DNA from: Trametes villosa
Lineage: Eukaryota; Basidiomycota; Agaricomycetes; Polyporales; Polyporaceae
Assembly (NCBI GenBank): GCA_002964805.2
Contig: PUDQ02000005.1
Span: 62,001 to 126,000 of the forward strand
Reading direction: 5' to 3'
Length of the DNA stretch: 64,000 nucleotides
In this document: positions 20,100 to 32,510 of the stretch, in pieces
How the letters are laid out: each line of letters opens with the position of its first letter
Position numbering within the stretch: position 1 is the first letter of the stretch
Translations under genes and position numbers: made by a program
Notes under the pieces: generated by a model
The model's input: the letters and a program-made list of their open reading frames with translations, nothing else
What the model was told of the DNA's origin: nothing
Databases searched by the model: none

Positions 20100-22500
20100 C
20101 GCGAACCATGCACACGAGACCTAGGCATGCAGCGGGAAGAGGGTCTAGTTAGCACATCGGATGGCGAAGATGTCCCAGCGTTGCGACAAGTTAGAACAAT
20201 TTAGATGAAATGTAAATTGAAGAGATACGTACTAGCTTGGAATGTATTGCATTCTCTACGACTCCAGGCGGTCGCTTTGCGGCCAAGCCCCAGCATATTG
20301 AGCCGCCCTGTAGGACCGCTCGCGCATAAGCTCTCGGGGGGTTGATTCGAAGCGGAAGCCGCGACACACCAAACAGCGAGCGAACATACGCCCGGAGCGG
20401 GCGCCACGCCACGCCGCTACCTTGAGGTCTCCGCAGCACGGTCAATGTTCCCAACCGGAGATGGATTGTGCTGGGTATTGGGCTGGATGATGCACCGCCG
20501 CCTGTGGGCGCTGTTGGCTCGGAGAGGCCGTGTCCGACATCCCTGTCGCCATACGGACGTCGAGGTTATGTATAGCAACCCCGACGCATGCGTGAGCAGC
20601 TCGACTGAGAGAGAGTCAGTGGTGCGATGATATCAGCGCATGGCGGTACGTGGGAGATGGCGATGAGAGCGAGAGCGAGAGGAGATGCGCCGAGGAACAT
20701 CCACGAGCGATGACGCTCGATGCTGATTGGTGGCGGCTTTCGCCGGAGCCCAGCGCTGGCATTCCCGAGCTCTGCACCATCGCCTTCGTCCTCTTCCACC
20801 GCCTTTGTCTCATCTGAGTCCTGAGCTGATCCACGCGTACCCAACTGGTCGTCCGCGGTCTCGGTACTGTGGTATTTACCAGCTCTGGCTCATCCACGGG
20901 CGGTCGTCCTTCGTCCGACGCGGCCATGCTCCACGCGCGGCCACCCCGGTCTTTCGTCTCGCACTCAAGCTACGTCTCGACATCACCCGCGTATCTACTG
21001 GGATATCTGAGCAGCTACCCGTCAGGAGTCCTCGTCTATGGGCGGCGCCGGTACGAAGAGAAGGTTGGCGAAAGCCCGGCGCAACCGCGAATCGACGCTC
21101 TCTCTATCTCGGGTACGTGTCCACAACGTGTCCACTACGTGTCCACTACGTGTCCTTGCGCGTCCTACGATACAATGTGACAGCGGTGTTTTCCTCCCGC
21201 ATCCCGCACGCTGTGCCGTCCTCGGCCGCGACTGGAACTTCGGCATCGCAGTCATCGCCCTCCCATTCGCTGCCCTCGGGCTCACAGTCGCGTGTTTCCT
21301 GACGCGCGTATCCACGCAATCCCGGAGAGAACGTTTGTTGGACGAGCGCAACACGCGCCCTCGCGGGCAGACCTCAATGCTTACACACACAGCTCGATCC
21401 TGGGCGCAATTTGGCTACAACTTTGGTGAGTGGTGAGTAACGGGCGTATGACTGCATACTAGGCACTTACGCCGAGCAGCTGTAGGTCATAGAACTGTGC
21501 TTGAGGAGCCAGTAGGCGCAGACGGACGCGCACGTTGCGCGGGTGTGCTGCGCGGTTTAGGTGGAGATGACTGCGCGTTGGCCGACATCTTATTGAGCAT
21601 CCTCATGAGTGTCGTCTGCGAGTTGGTACGAGTTGGAATCCCGAACGCACCAGGTACTCTTGAACCCCTCACCTCCGAGGCTAAGGGCCGCCCATTCTAT
21701 TCTGCCAGGGATGGCGCTCCTGAGTTGTTAGAAAGCTATGGGAGCGTATCAGACCACGCTCCCCGACGAAAGATAGCTGCGGAAGTGAATCAAATGTTAT
21801 TTCGGTGCGCACCCGTGGATGGCGCTCGGAATGCAGGAGCTGTCGGGAAGTATGTGTACATTCCCTTGCGAGAATGTCTGCACTTGTGCCGAAGCCTGTA
21901 AACAACACGAGCTTGGAATCGCCGGGCGCGACGCAGCCCGATGGCGGCCTTGTGCGACGCGTCGCGCGAGTTGACGTGGTCACCTGACCGCGTTGCCGTA
22001 AGTGTGCTGAAGCGCCCGTGACGCGTCGTGTGCCCGCGATCGTGCGCGTTCTCCGAGTCGTCCTCCTCCATAGCTCGCGTCTCCTCTCTTCTCGCCACGG
22101 GACATCCAGCCTCACCTTCTTAGTCCTAGTGCGTGTATGCTATCCTTCAAGTACTCGCGCTTCTCTGTGGAGCGCACTTCCGACGGCGAGCGGACGCAGC
22201 CTCGCACCGTGAAAACCCGCGCGATGTAGCCCGTGTAGAACGAATATGCTACTTGAAGCCACGTTTGGTGACGAGATAGAATGAGGTCAACGCTGGGTGA
22301 TTGCCCCCACAAAGGTAAGTCGAGCACTCGCTGACGCTTGCGGATGAGCGTCTTGAGATAGCTAAGTGCGCTCGGCGATCTTTGCATCCATGGTCAACTC
22401 TATCCCACGAAACTCATCGACCGCCCTCCCTTCCATACCGCCAAGCCTATTCCATCGCTACCTCCAATGTAACACTCTACCTTTTGTACAACTGCCTCTG
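20100..22500. other. Array spacer, unit 2, with membrane-protein-like remnant
   Basis: No intact gene. Near 21230-21430 (plus) a hydrophobic segment, FGIAVIALPFAALGLTVACF, is followed by ERLLDERNTRPRGQT. Unit 3 has the matching NIAVVAALLVSLGLLVSP and GLRMDERDTRPRTQLEG near 28640-28770. This looks like a single-pass membrane protein with a basic stop-transfer flank, but upstream text falls in other frames, so it is a remnant. Its family was not recognised. The block TCACCTGACCGCGTTGCCGTAAGT near 21980 is shared with units 1 and 3. Confidence 0.45.
21112..21158. repeat. ACGTGTCCACT minisatellite, unit 2 only
   Basis: Four near-perfect copies of an 11-bp unit ACGTGTCCACT/ACGTGTCCACA stand in tandem. 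The matching places in units 1 and 3 have no such array, so it expanded after the units were duplicated. Confidence 0.75.
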
Positions 22501-22549
22501 AGTGGCCCTGAGGCCCAGCAGCAACATTGCCGACATTAGTTCCACCGCT

Positions 22550-23870
22550 GGCGCCAACGCCCGCAAGCCTCGCGCAAGATCCGCGTCACCACCGCGGAGG
22601 GGCAGACCGGACAGCTCATCAGCTCACTGCTCACCACGCACGCAAGGACGCGTCTTCCCGGAGTAGGCCAAATCCGTCCGAGAGGTACTCGAGCGAACGG
22701 CCGTGCACAGCCAGGACAACCAGAGGCCTCCCGCCCCCGCGACGGCCGGCGTCAGGAGTACGTCTGCTCATCCCGCCAGCGCGCAAAGTGCGTGGGCCTG
22801 CCCTATACTCTCCGCAATACCTCGTCTTGATGCTGAGTAAACTCACGCTCACAGGACAAGGCACCAATCACGCTCAGTACCCTCCTCGACACCTCCAGGA
22901 CGCCCAAAACCGTGCAGAACGCCGATCTCTCTTCCAGCGCATGCGCCGACTATGTCTATGTCTTGCGCATTGCCCAGCCGCATTCGCGCCCGCGCGAGTT
23001 CATCGACATCGACGTGCTCAAACTCGCGCCCTTGGTGCCCGACCATCACGCACTCGCCTTTTGTACTGCGCGCGGAAGCCTGCGCTGATAACCCCTTGTT
23101 CTGCGAAGGCTTAGGGCGAGGGTTGCCTGCCGCTGCTGATGCAGGACTACAAGTTCACGCCGGTCGCGATGGGCGACGTCGCGCAGCTCGCGGTGTATGT
23201 CGTGACGAGTGAGGGCGCGCATGGGCCGCCGGACGATGTGAAGAGCTACGGGTGAGTGTAGGCAGATGTGTGAGCGTGTTGGGCCGACGCGTGTGCTGAT
23301 TATGTTTTTCAGGTTCACTGTTGAAACGTTGACGACTGGGCTGGAGCTCGCGGCGGCGTCTCATGCTCTGGGGCCGAAGATGAAAGTCGAGAGCATCGAC
23401 GAGTACGCTCCGCCCATTCGTCTCCTTCGCCATCCCGCCGCAGGCCAAGAGCGCCTACACCGACAGAAATTCGCGCAGAGGATCCTCAGCTCCGAACAGG
23501 GCGAGAACGTCGACGATGGTACGCCTCCCCCTGCCCTCCTGCGTACTGGCGCAAGCCCGCTAACGCGCGCGACAGCGGAGCGCGAGTCCCCGCTCGAGTA
23601 CTACCCGCTCATGCGCGCGGGGAAGACCACCTACACCGCAACGACGCCGATGCTCGCCTTCTTCGGGCACCAGGAGCCCGCCGAGTTCTCCCACACATAC
23701 TCTGTGCGTCGCCCTGTGCATTCACGCACGCCGCTGTGCATATACTCACTCGCGCGGCTGTACAGGCGGAGTTCAAGCCGAAGAAGCGGTGGACGACGAA
23801 GAACGGCGGCGCGTCTGCCTCTGCCTGTGAGGGCCGCGCGCAGGCGCACTAGCACTCGAATCCCGCCGCA
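22550..23870 (+). pseudogene. NmrA-like NAD(P)-binding oxidoreductase, copy 2, broken
   Basis: The best-kept NmrA text of the array is here: RLLIPPARK before an intron, FTPVAMGDVAQLAVYVV, TSEGAHGPPDDVKSYG, then after a 60-70 bp intron FTVETLTTGLELAAASHALG, KMKVESIDEYAPP and ERESPLEYYPLMRAGKTTY, followed by ATTPMLAFFGHQEPAEF and, after a further intron, EFKPKKRWTTKNGG. Upstream of the first of these the frame is broken, and the N-terminal Rossmann motif is missing. The segments from about 23100 to 23830 are mutually consistent, so decay is mostly in the 5' half. Family: NmrA-like atypical short-chain dehydrogenase. Confidence 0.65.
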
Positions 23871-24169
23871 GTGAGGGCGCGCGCGTCGGTACGCGGGAAG
23901 GCCATGAAGGCGAAGGTGCACGCAGAGGACGACGTTGAGATGGACGCGGACGCGGATGAGGGCGACACGGGCGCAGTGCGAGAGAAGGGCAGGCGGACGA
24001 TGCGAAGGGCTTGTGAGGCGCGTACACGCCGAAGAGGCGAATTCGGGAAGGTGTGCGAGACGATGTGCTATGGGTATGTTTGGCTAGTGTCTGTCTCTAG
24101 CTGGACTGTACTCTCTTCTGTATCACTAATGTATATTCGTATTGCGCTCAGACCAACAACCTGAGTAGG

Positions 24170-24985
24170 GCGAAGGTCCGGTAGTCGAGGCACCGTCTCC
24201 TGGTCCAGCCCTCAGGCGCCAGGCCTCGTACCTCGTGCATATGCTACTGTGCTGTCGCCGCACCCGCTTGCGCAACCTCGCCGCGGTGCCCGTACCTCAC
24301 GCCCACGTCTACTAGCTGTGGTCGCAAAGGTCTACGCGTCAAGCGCGTCAAGTTCGTCTGCGGCTGAGACGGTGAGATCGTGGCGCGGCGTAGCAGCCAG
24401 CGAGGCGACACGACACGCGCTAGAAGCTGTGTATTCTCCCCCAGAAGCCTGTAAACGGATAAGTCGGTAAGCAACCAAATCTCAATACTCAAACATACGC
24501 GCGCGTTATTCGCCGCTGCGAGATGTTTCGAGCTGGGTGGGCGAGTGTCAGAGAGAGCGTGAATCCACCCTTGCGTGTCCGCTGCCGCGCGTTCGGGCGC
24601 GGCTCATCGAGAGGCCTCATTTTCCGGGAGCAACACGTTGCGTGAGAGGGGTTCGGGCGTCACGACGCGGCTGGAGGTGGCGAGGGGGCACGTTGAGCTC
24701 AGGCTACTAGTGGCCCGTCAGAAAGGCTTGACAACAAGCCCAGCACCGGTGAGGACGGTGGCCCTTCCGCACGCACTCGGGCAGCGAGAGACCGTGTAGG
24801 TAAAGGAGGCTGACGAGACGACGGGCGCAGGGATATAGCGATGAGATGTGCAGCGTGTCAGGGATAAAGCCGGGAATGCGCACATGGTATATTGTTCGCC
24901 ACTGTAGGACGTCTACGCTAGGTAACCGGGAAACAACGAGCCGTTAGAAGTACAAAGTCAAAGGGAGGAATGTCCAAGATATGTG
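24170..24985. other. Array spacer, unit 2 to unit 3
   Basis: No gene recognised. It includes AAACCGGGAAACAACGAGCC-like text shared with the corresponding spacers near 17610 and 32360 just before each DUF6533 stop, so it belongs to the duplicated unit. Confidence 0.35.
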
Positions 24986-24989
24986 TCGT

Positions 24990-26894
24990 CTATTCGGAAG
25001 GGACCCGATCAGCGAGAGTGGGGGGATGGGAGGGAAGAGAGAGGAAATTGACATCATCGCGGACCTGTCCGCTCGACGACGCCACCGGCAGAACATTCTC
25101 CTCCTCCCGAAGCTCCGTGGGCCTCCATGTCTCCATCACTATCTCCGCATCCGCCTCCACGCCGCGCTCGACGGCCTGCACCGGCTCGTCCCCGTACATC
25201 GCCGGGTCTTCCTCGTGGAACGAGTGAATCGGGCCCGCGAGCGGGTTGACGAACTCCGGGAGCTCAGGCGAGCCGCGGTCCGCGCTGCCGAGGTAGACGG
25301 AGAACGAGGAGGCCGCAGAGCCGCCTCGCTCGAGCCGGTCATTCGTCTCGTAAAGGGCGAGGAGGAAGCGACTGTTGAGGATCGAGCTGATGCTGCAATG
25401 GCGCGCCTCGTCAATGAGCACCAAGATGGATCCGAATAGAGATGAGTGTGTCTTACGGATCGATGAATTGAAAGATATAATTTGCTTCCCCGAGGTCTGT
25501 TGCGACCTGACATGCACAATTACTTTAGAGTTAGCTGACATGGGCTTGGATGGACACACACCGAAAGCACGACCACGGCCATGTCCACAATATTGAGGGT
25601 CACCAGGGTACTGTGTAAAGAAGAGTTCAACAATGTGCAGCATCTTGTCAAAGGCGAATCCTACCAGAAGTAGGCGCTACCTACAAAGCCGATAGACACA
25701 CAATGGTTAGCAAGCGAAACACGGTGATTATAGCAAGTACAATCTATTCACCGTTTTCCCACAGTATCCGCTCCAGCGACTGTTGGCGATTGAAGGTGTT
25801 GTCCATCGAGAGTCGACGGGAGACACGGGTTCGCCGCCAGGTCACGACCACAGCCAGCGTTTCTGCGAGTATGAGGGAGGACCGGGAGGCAATCGCCACT
25901 GCTCGAGAAAGTGAGCGGCTGAAGTCCCCGCCCTACAAGGGGCTTATGACGCACATCTGGCGAATCTTACTGTCAGCAAAAGGTGGACCAATGGCAGGTG
26001 GTCGAAGGAGCTCACCCGGTGTATACTGCAGTACTTGCAGCAATATAGACTGTACAGCCCACCGGCAGAGATGAATTGACGGGAATGTCCAGGTACACTG
26101 TGCCCTGGGTGAGAGGCAGGGTGACTCAGCGGTGCCTACAACGCATACAGGGAAGACAAAATATATACCGCATTGACTAAGAACGGGCCCATGCTAAGCA
26201 CCAGCGTCACCCCGGTAAGATACTTGTGTTTTCCTGAGAGCGCATAGACTCTCAGCGTGGTGAACACTGGTGTCGACACGCGGTCAGCGGAGATATATCA
26301 GAATGTGACGGTGAATTGAGCGGCGTACCGGCAGGACCCATGAGGGTTAGCAAGTCCAGTATATTTTGCATCCAGACGGTTCCAGTACAGCTTCTCGGGG
26401 ATATAGAGTCAGTAGTGCACGAAAGACACTGCCTGTAAGGAGGCCTCTGACCTCTGCGTGAGACGCGTGTCCGTCAGCCGTGTTTCTGAACTATATGACA
26501 ATTTCACCCACAGTGTCGGACATTAAGGGAAGCGATGTGAATGGCCAGATGATGGATAGTAGAGACATGTATCTGATGAACAGATAGAGCACTCGCGAAA
26601 GCCTGCGAGAGGACGTCGACGGTCGCCAGACATATTGGACCTCCATGTCGATGCAAAGTATGACATCGTACAGGAGTAGCACTGTTTCCAAAACGAATGA
26701 GCAATGTATTGTATCCCAGTGAGAGAGCGGGTATCTCAAACAAAAGACGTACTCGCAGTTGTGCAGCCTACGGTGATGCTCGTCCTCCTATTCGTTAACA
26801 TCAGTTATGTTCAAACTGTCTGGTGTCCCAATACTTACAGGTCCTGATATCCGGCCGCAAGTGCTGCAACATCCGCAGGGGGCATTGAGGTCAT
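24990..26894 (-). pseudogene. DUF6533 membrane protein, copy 3, splice acceptor lost
   Basis: The start is ATG 26894 (MTSMPPADVAALAAGYQ). The membrane core reads FVLETVLLLYDVILCIDMEV, then SRRLSRVLYLFIRYMSLL. The later parts include LAETLAVVVTWRRTRVSRRL and NSRFLLALYETNDRLERGG, and an acidic tail that runs about 20 residues past the place where copies 2 and 4 stop, ending at 24990. Before the membrane core, copies 1 and 2 have the acceptor TACAG-TGGATTGC, but this copy has TACAA-TACATTGC, so the AG is gone; reading on through that intron meets a TGA. Without a new acceptor the protein cannot be made in full. The TATA-to-ATG distance is also shortened by about 28 bp. Confidence 0.65.
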
Positions 26895-26955
26895 GTCTAT
26901 GGGGACGGCGAAAGCGGGTGCTGGGAGATGAGTGACATCGTTTCTTGTGTCCGCA

Positions 26956-26963
26956 GTTTTATA
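26956..26963 (-). promoter_or_regulatory. TATA box of DUF6533 copy 3
   Basis: TATAAAAC on the minus strand, here only about 62 bp before the ATG at 26894 because the leader has a deletion relative to the other copies. Confidence 0.6.
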
Positions 26964-27399
26964 TAAAAGTGCGCACAATTCGTGATGACTGCAGACTTCA
27001 AACCCTCCGTCGAACATCGTATCGTGCCAAGATTTGCGATCGTGTAGAGCACGAGAACGGACGTTAGGAACATCGTGCTGTTGAGACACGTGCCACGGCT
27101 CCGAGCCACGCCCTTTGGGATCTCTCATGCGCCGACCCGGAGTACTACACCCGGGAGATGCATTCATATGCACTCGCACAGGAGCGCAACGCTGCCTTGA
27201 TGCGCATGAAAACGGCGACTACATATTTTGCAGCGTGCTCGCCAAGACGACCTGCATGACCGGAAGATGTTCGCCGGTTCACGAGACGTACCTATACGCA
27301 ATGCTGGTTTTAATCTTCGAAATGTGTACAGAGCTTCGGAAGCAGGCACAATTTTGTGAACCATGGATGCGGGACCCGGGCGTGTAGCAAGAAGAGGCT

Positions 27400-30300
27400 C
27401 TAGTAATGAGCCAGCGCCGCACCGCGTCAGAGCGTACCGGATGAAAAATCGATCAGGGAGACTCTCACCAGCTTAGCGCGTATTGTAGGGTCCACGAAGC
27501 CAGGTCGTTGCTTCGCGGTCAAGCTTCAGCATATTGAGTGGCCCTGTGGAATCCCGCGCGTGTGAGCTCTCGAAGGTTGATTCGAAGCGCGGTTTTCAAT
27601 GGGCAGTCAAGACGCTTCACCGGAGGTTGTCGCATTGCATTGAGTATGCACGGCAACTGCAGGACGGCCGTTGGTTCTACGACCGTGATCGAAGGATGAT
27701 ACATCTCACTTTGGTGTTAGTAGACTCTGGCACATCGTGACGAACTTCGGTTACATGCTCGTTGCGGTCTGTCGGTATGGTACAGATGTTGCAGGGTATC
27801 GGGCTAGGATATACGCCGCCGCATGTGGGCGCTGTTGTTCGGGGAAGCCGTGCTTGACATCCTGGTCGCCATGCAGACGTTTGTGTCATGTACAGCATCC
27901 TTGAAGAGCTCGACTGAGGGAGAACGAGTAGTATGATGCTATCAGCTCATGGCGGTTCATAATCCGGTGGGCGCAAGAAGTGCGGGAACGTCCACGAGGA
28001 ACGGCGCTCGTTGCTGATTGGTGGCGGCTTTTACCGGACCCCAGCGCTGGCATTGATCCCGAGCTCTGCATCGTCGTCTTCCGTCCACTTACACAGGCCC
28101 CTTTGCCTCAGCTCAGTCTGCAGCTGATTCATGTGTACTGAACATTGTCCTTGCGGTACGGTAGTAGCGACACTAGCTCCACCTCGCATGCGGACGGACG
28201 TCTAAGCTTCGTCCCACTCAAACGCGGCCACGCTCCACACCACCCCCGTTGTCCTCGCACTCAACTTTTCTCTCGGCTTCCTCCGTGTACTCACTGAGAT
28301 ACCTCAGCAGGTATACGTTGTACCTGCTTATGGCCTATGTACAGAATAGCGAAGAGGTTCGCGGCAGCTCCACGCACCCGCGGAGCGACGCACGCTTGCA
28401 CAGGTAGGTGTCATCGCGCGTCCTATGTTACAATCTGATAGCGGTTCTCCCCTCCAGTCCTCTGTCTCCTGAAGATATCTCCTACCCGCTGCCAATGGTC
28501 TCATACATCTCCGCAAACCCCGCGCTCCTCCGGATTAGCGGAGTGCCGTTCACCATGGCTCGCTCGTCGGGGCGGAGTTACGAACCCGATCATATCCCGC
28601 ACGCTCGGTTGTCCTTCCTAACGACTAGCGCGTCAACATCGCGGTCGTCGCTGCCCTACTCGTCTCCCTCGGGCTCTTGGTCTCTCCCTCCGTGACATGC
28701 GCGCTCCCGCAAAATCGAGAAGGACTTCGGATGGATGAGCGCGACACGCGCCCTCGCACGCAACTCGAGGGAAGCTTGCACATGTAGATGTCGCTCGAGC
28801 TCCCGCGCGCTGGTCCAGTGCACGGCTCTGCTGCGGTTTGCGTGAGTACTGAATGACTGGCTGTACACCGAGCACTCACGCCAAGGGGCTGTAGATTACG
28901 GAAGCGCTTCCCCAGTCCCAACGCGCGGTGCTCGAGGAGCCACCGCTTTCGGATCGACGCGCCAGGTGCGCTGGTGTGCTACACAGCTCAGGAGGGGTCG
29001 AATGCGCGTTCCCCGGCTCCGACGCCTCTTAATTTGCACGACAATCATCCACTACAGGCGCAGTCGAGCATGCCGTCCACCGCATTCTCTTGGGAGCTAT
29101 CTGCGGGGCGGCGTGGGAGGATTCCCGAAACGACCCATCTTCCGGACCCTATGGCGTTCTCCCCAATCCTATTGTTGTGACCATTGCGTTCCTGCTCCTC
29201 GCCCTTCCGCTTCCCGCTTCTCGAACCAATGCCGACTGGCCTAGGGCGAGCGAGACATGCCCCCTCGAGCGCAGTGGCCCTCGTGCAGCGCGCGCCGACG
29301 CAGCGCGGATACGGCGGAGAGCAAGTGCGTCGAGGCGCGAGCTGTTATGATACCGGGCCGTGGGCGAAGACCTCTGGTACGAGCGACCAGGGTTCGCGCT
29401 AAACCTAGCTGCCGCCCAGCCGAGCTGCAGGATTGGACCCCACGGGTTCCATGAAAGCGTCTTACGTTGCGCAGAATTTGTACGTTATTCCCTGCTCCTC
29501 GCGCGTGAACCTCTGTGTAATATGCAACCTTTCAAGCCACAGCCTCGTCGCTGCTCACGCCAGTTTTCCGCGACCAGCATCGTTGGAGGCATCGTCACGT
29601 ACATATTCTTTACGCGTGGCTTGTGGCTCGCGCAGGGTAATACACGCAGAGCCGTGTGCTCACCAGGGTTGGCCTCACACAATAGAACTCTGCGCCTGTA
29701 GGACGTGTCTACGATTGAACTCGATAGTGCACGGCGTGAACCGGAAGCCACTCTACGGAGATCCATGGGTGACCGCACCTGGGGTCAGACCGAAGTGTTC
29801 AGGTTTCGAGAGTTTTCAGCAGGTTCAACACTGCACAGGCGCAATCATGGGGTACACATCGCTCCTCGTAGCGGCAGAGTCGTGCCAAGCGCTTGAAACG
29901 CGCGCGAAGGAGGACATCGGCGACGGCGCTCCGCGATCTGACGGGGTCACCTGACCGCGTTGCCGTAAATAAGTCACCTGAAGCGCCGATGACGCGTGGC
30001 GCGCGATCGTCTCGCTTCCTACCACCTCTCGTGTCTATTCCCTTCTATCCACCGCCTATCTGGTCTTGTTGGTTCTTTGATACCTGGCACATGCATGCTG
30101 TCATTCAACCACCCATAGGCGACATCCGAATCCCATCGGCCAGTGGAGGTAGCCTCGACAAGCAACGTCCCCGCGGGCTGTAGGTCCGTCGTCGCTTCCA
30201 TATCACCCCTTCTGAGCACTGACTCTGTGAATGACGCTCCCCAAACATATGTGCAAAGAAAGGCAATGTCTTGCGCGCACGCTCATGCATGTCGGCAAAA

Positions 30301-30480
30301 AGGTTCAGACCGTCCAGAGCACGTCCTCCCAGTCCTCTCCAGCGCAAGCGCTCACTGGTATGCCCAGCGCGACGCCGAGCCATGCCTGCGCGATGTCATC
30401 AGCCTTGAGGCGCACTCAATGGCTCCTAAGGTCCTTGCATTCACGGTTAAGGCAGATCACTCGCCCTGAGAAATGGGCCT
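27400..30480. other. Array spacer, unit 3, with membrane-protein-like remnant
   Basis: No intact gene. The first part matches the spacers at 12240 and 20270 (GCGGTCAAGCTTCAGNATAT). The hydrophobic NIAVVAALLVSLGLLVSP with the DERDTRPRTQLEG flank lies near 28640-28770 (plus), and GTCACCTGACCGCGTTGCCG lies near 29945. Between 29380 and 29900 there is sequence with no clear match in the other units. Confidence 0.4.
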
Positions 30481-30639
30481 GAGCTTCCACGCGGAGGACC
30501 TCCTGCTGTACTCAAAGCAGGCGTAGGGCGTCGATAACCTCTCGCTGCCCATCTGGGACGACAGGTGGTCCGCGCTGGCTGTGATGGTAAACGCCGCGCA
30601 GCTCACGATGTGTATGGTTAGGAGCGGGGCCCGTTCGCG

Positions 30640-31435
30640 TTTGTGGATGAGGGCAGGAAAGCAGGTGATTCTAGCGACAGGTAAGTGTGCGCAGATGAAG
30701 TCCGCATACGGGCTACGTTGACTGGGAATTGCAGCTGTCTCACTAACCGCGGGGCCGAGGCTCGCCGTGGGTGCGTCCCAGGTGCCGGAGACGAAGATAG
30801 AGTTAAGAGACTTGACGAGTACGTGCCGCCCGCCGGTCGGCCCTCACGCGATCCTATGATACTCAACCATCCCCTTCAAGGACTCCATAGTAGGCGCGAA
30901 GGAGATCGTTAGCTTCGAGCAGGGCGAGGTTTGAGCGAAGGTTCGCCCATTCCTGCCCCACTGTATTCTAGCGCGAGCCCGCTCACCGGCGCGACAGCGG
31001 GGCACGAGTACTCCCTCGAGTATCACCCGCGCGCGCGCGGAAGAGAAACTCTACCGCAACAGTGGACCTGCCCGCCTTCCTCAGGTACTGCAGCCCTGGG
31101 GCCCCGCCGTCTCCCATGACCACTCTGTGAGTCGCCCTTCTCCTCACCCTCGCATGCCACCCTCTTTCTTTCCATCCCTCCTCCGCCCTTTCCCCGCGTT
31201 GCGCCTCCTTCCACTCATACACACGCAGGTGGAGTCCAAGCCGAAGACGCGGCAGACGAGGACGGTTGGCGGCACCTCTTCTGTCGCGTTTGCCTCCGGG
31301 GGCGGCGCGCATGCGTACCAGCACACGAATACGGCCGCGGCGGGCACGCGCGAGAGGGCCGCTGTTTCTGGGGTTGCTGAGAAGGATGTCGAGATGGACG
31401 CGAATGTGTGCGAGGAGGGCGCGACGCCGTAGAGG
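30640..31435 (+). pseudogene. NmrA-like oxidoreductase, copy 3, 3' part only
   Basis: Only the 3' half is recognisable: KQVILATG before a GTAAGT donor, LTAGPRLAVGASQVPETKIE, DEYVPPAGRPSRDP, AKEIVSFEQGEV followed by an in-frame TGA, then TAGHEYSLEYHPRAR and ESKPKTRQTRTVGG. These lie in more than one frame. The 5' half found in units 1 and 2 is not seen. It is the most decayed of the three longer NmrA remnants. Confidence 0.5.
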
Positions 31436-32510
31436 GACGGGCAGACGATCGCGAAAGAGACAACTCTCACTCACAGCTATATCCATGGTGGAGACGGGGT
31501 CGAAATGCGACAGCGACGGCCGTGCAAAATGGCGCGCCCGTGTGGTCGCGTGAGCACGGTACCGATTGCGGGGGAGAGCTATGGTTCGGTTCGTGTACAT
31601 GTTCAACGCATGTCATCGCGCTCAATTGAACTCTTGAAGGCCCGAGAGTTGGGGAGGTCTCCCCTCGCGCATCGCGTGTAATGCGTGCGGACTCTGTCGT
31701 GCTTCAGCCACGCCGAGCCACGCACCATGCGCCTAGTCCCCGTACAGCGCGTCGACTCGGATGTGCCGCGCTCGCACGGGGGCCTCTGAACAGTACGCGC
31801 CCATCATCGCCCTCGGTGAAGACAATTTGAAGAGACCCTGGCTAGGTCGCGACGCGCGATGCAAGTCGTACGCCGCTCTCTAGAGCGTGCGAGTGAGAAG
31901 GTCGTTAAAGAGCGGGAGCTGACGTTCGAAGGGCGCGCCGGCGCGTTGCGGAAGCGAGTGAAGCGCGTGAAGACACCCCCGCCGGTGACATTCGTGTCCG
32001 TGCAGTGATGTCAAACGAGACTTACGGGAGAAACGCATCGCGTGAAGTGGGTCAGTGCGCGTTGACGCGGCCTTGGTTATATGGGGAGCGTCTGCTGAGC
32101 GTCGGGGGTCATAGGATGGGGAGCCAGTCGCTACCGTACGAGGCTTGAGACAACGAGGGGGCGAGTCAGGCAAGGTCTAAGGCTCTCGCTGGAGCACTCG
32201 GGAAGTAGGACACGTCGTACTAGTAGGCGGACATAAATCGAAGTTGTGAACGCGGCGGGCGGCGGGCGCAGAAGCCTAGCAGTCAAATGTACAGAGAGTT
32301 AGATACAGATCCAGGAGATGCATGCACGGTATATCCGGAGCGGCCACTGCCAAACATCTAGTCTGGGTGGCCTAGAGACGACGAGACGCTACAAGCTAAC
32401 ATACGCCAGAAATCGTCTTCAAGAAATGTTCTATCTGTGGGAGCAGCCAATGCGGGAGAGCAAGGCAGAAGGAGAGGGGGAGAGAGGGAGAAACAAAACC
32501 CTGCGGAATC

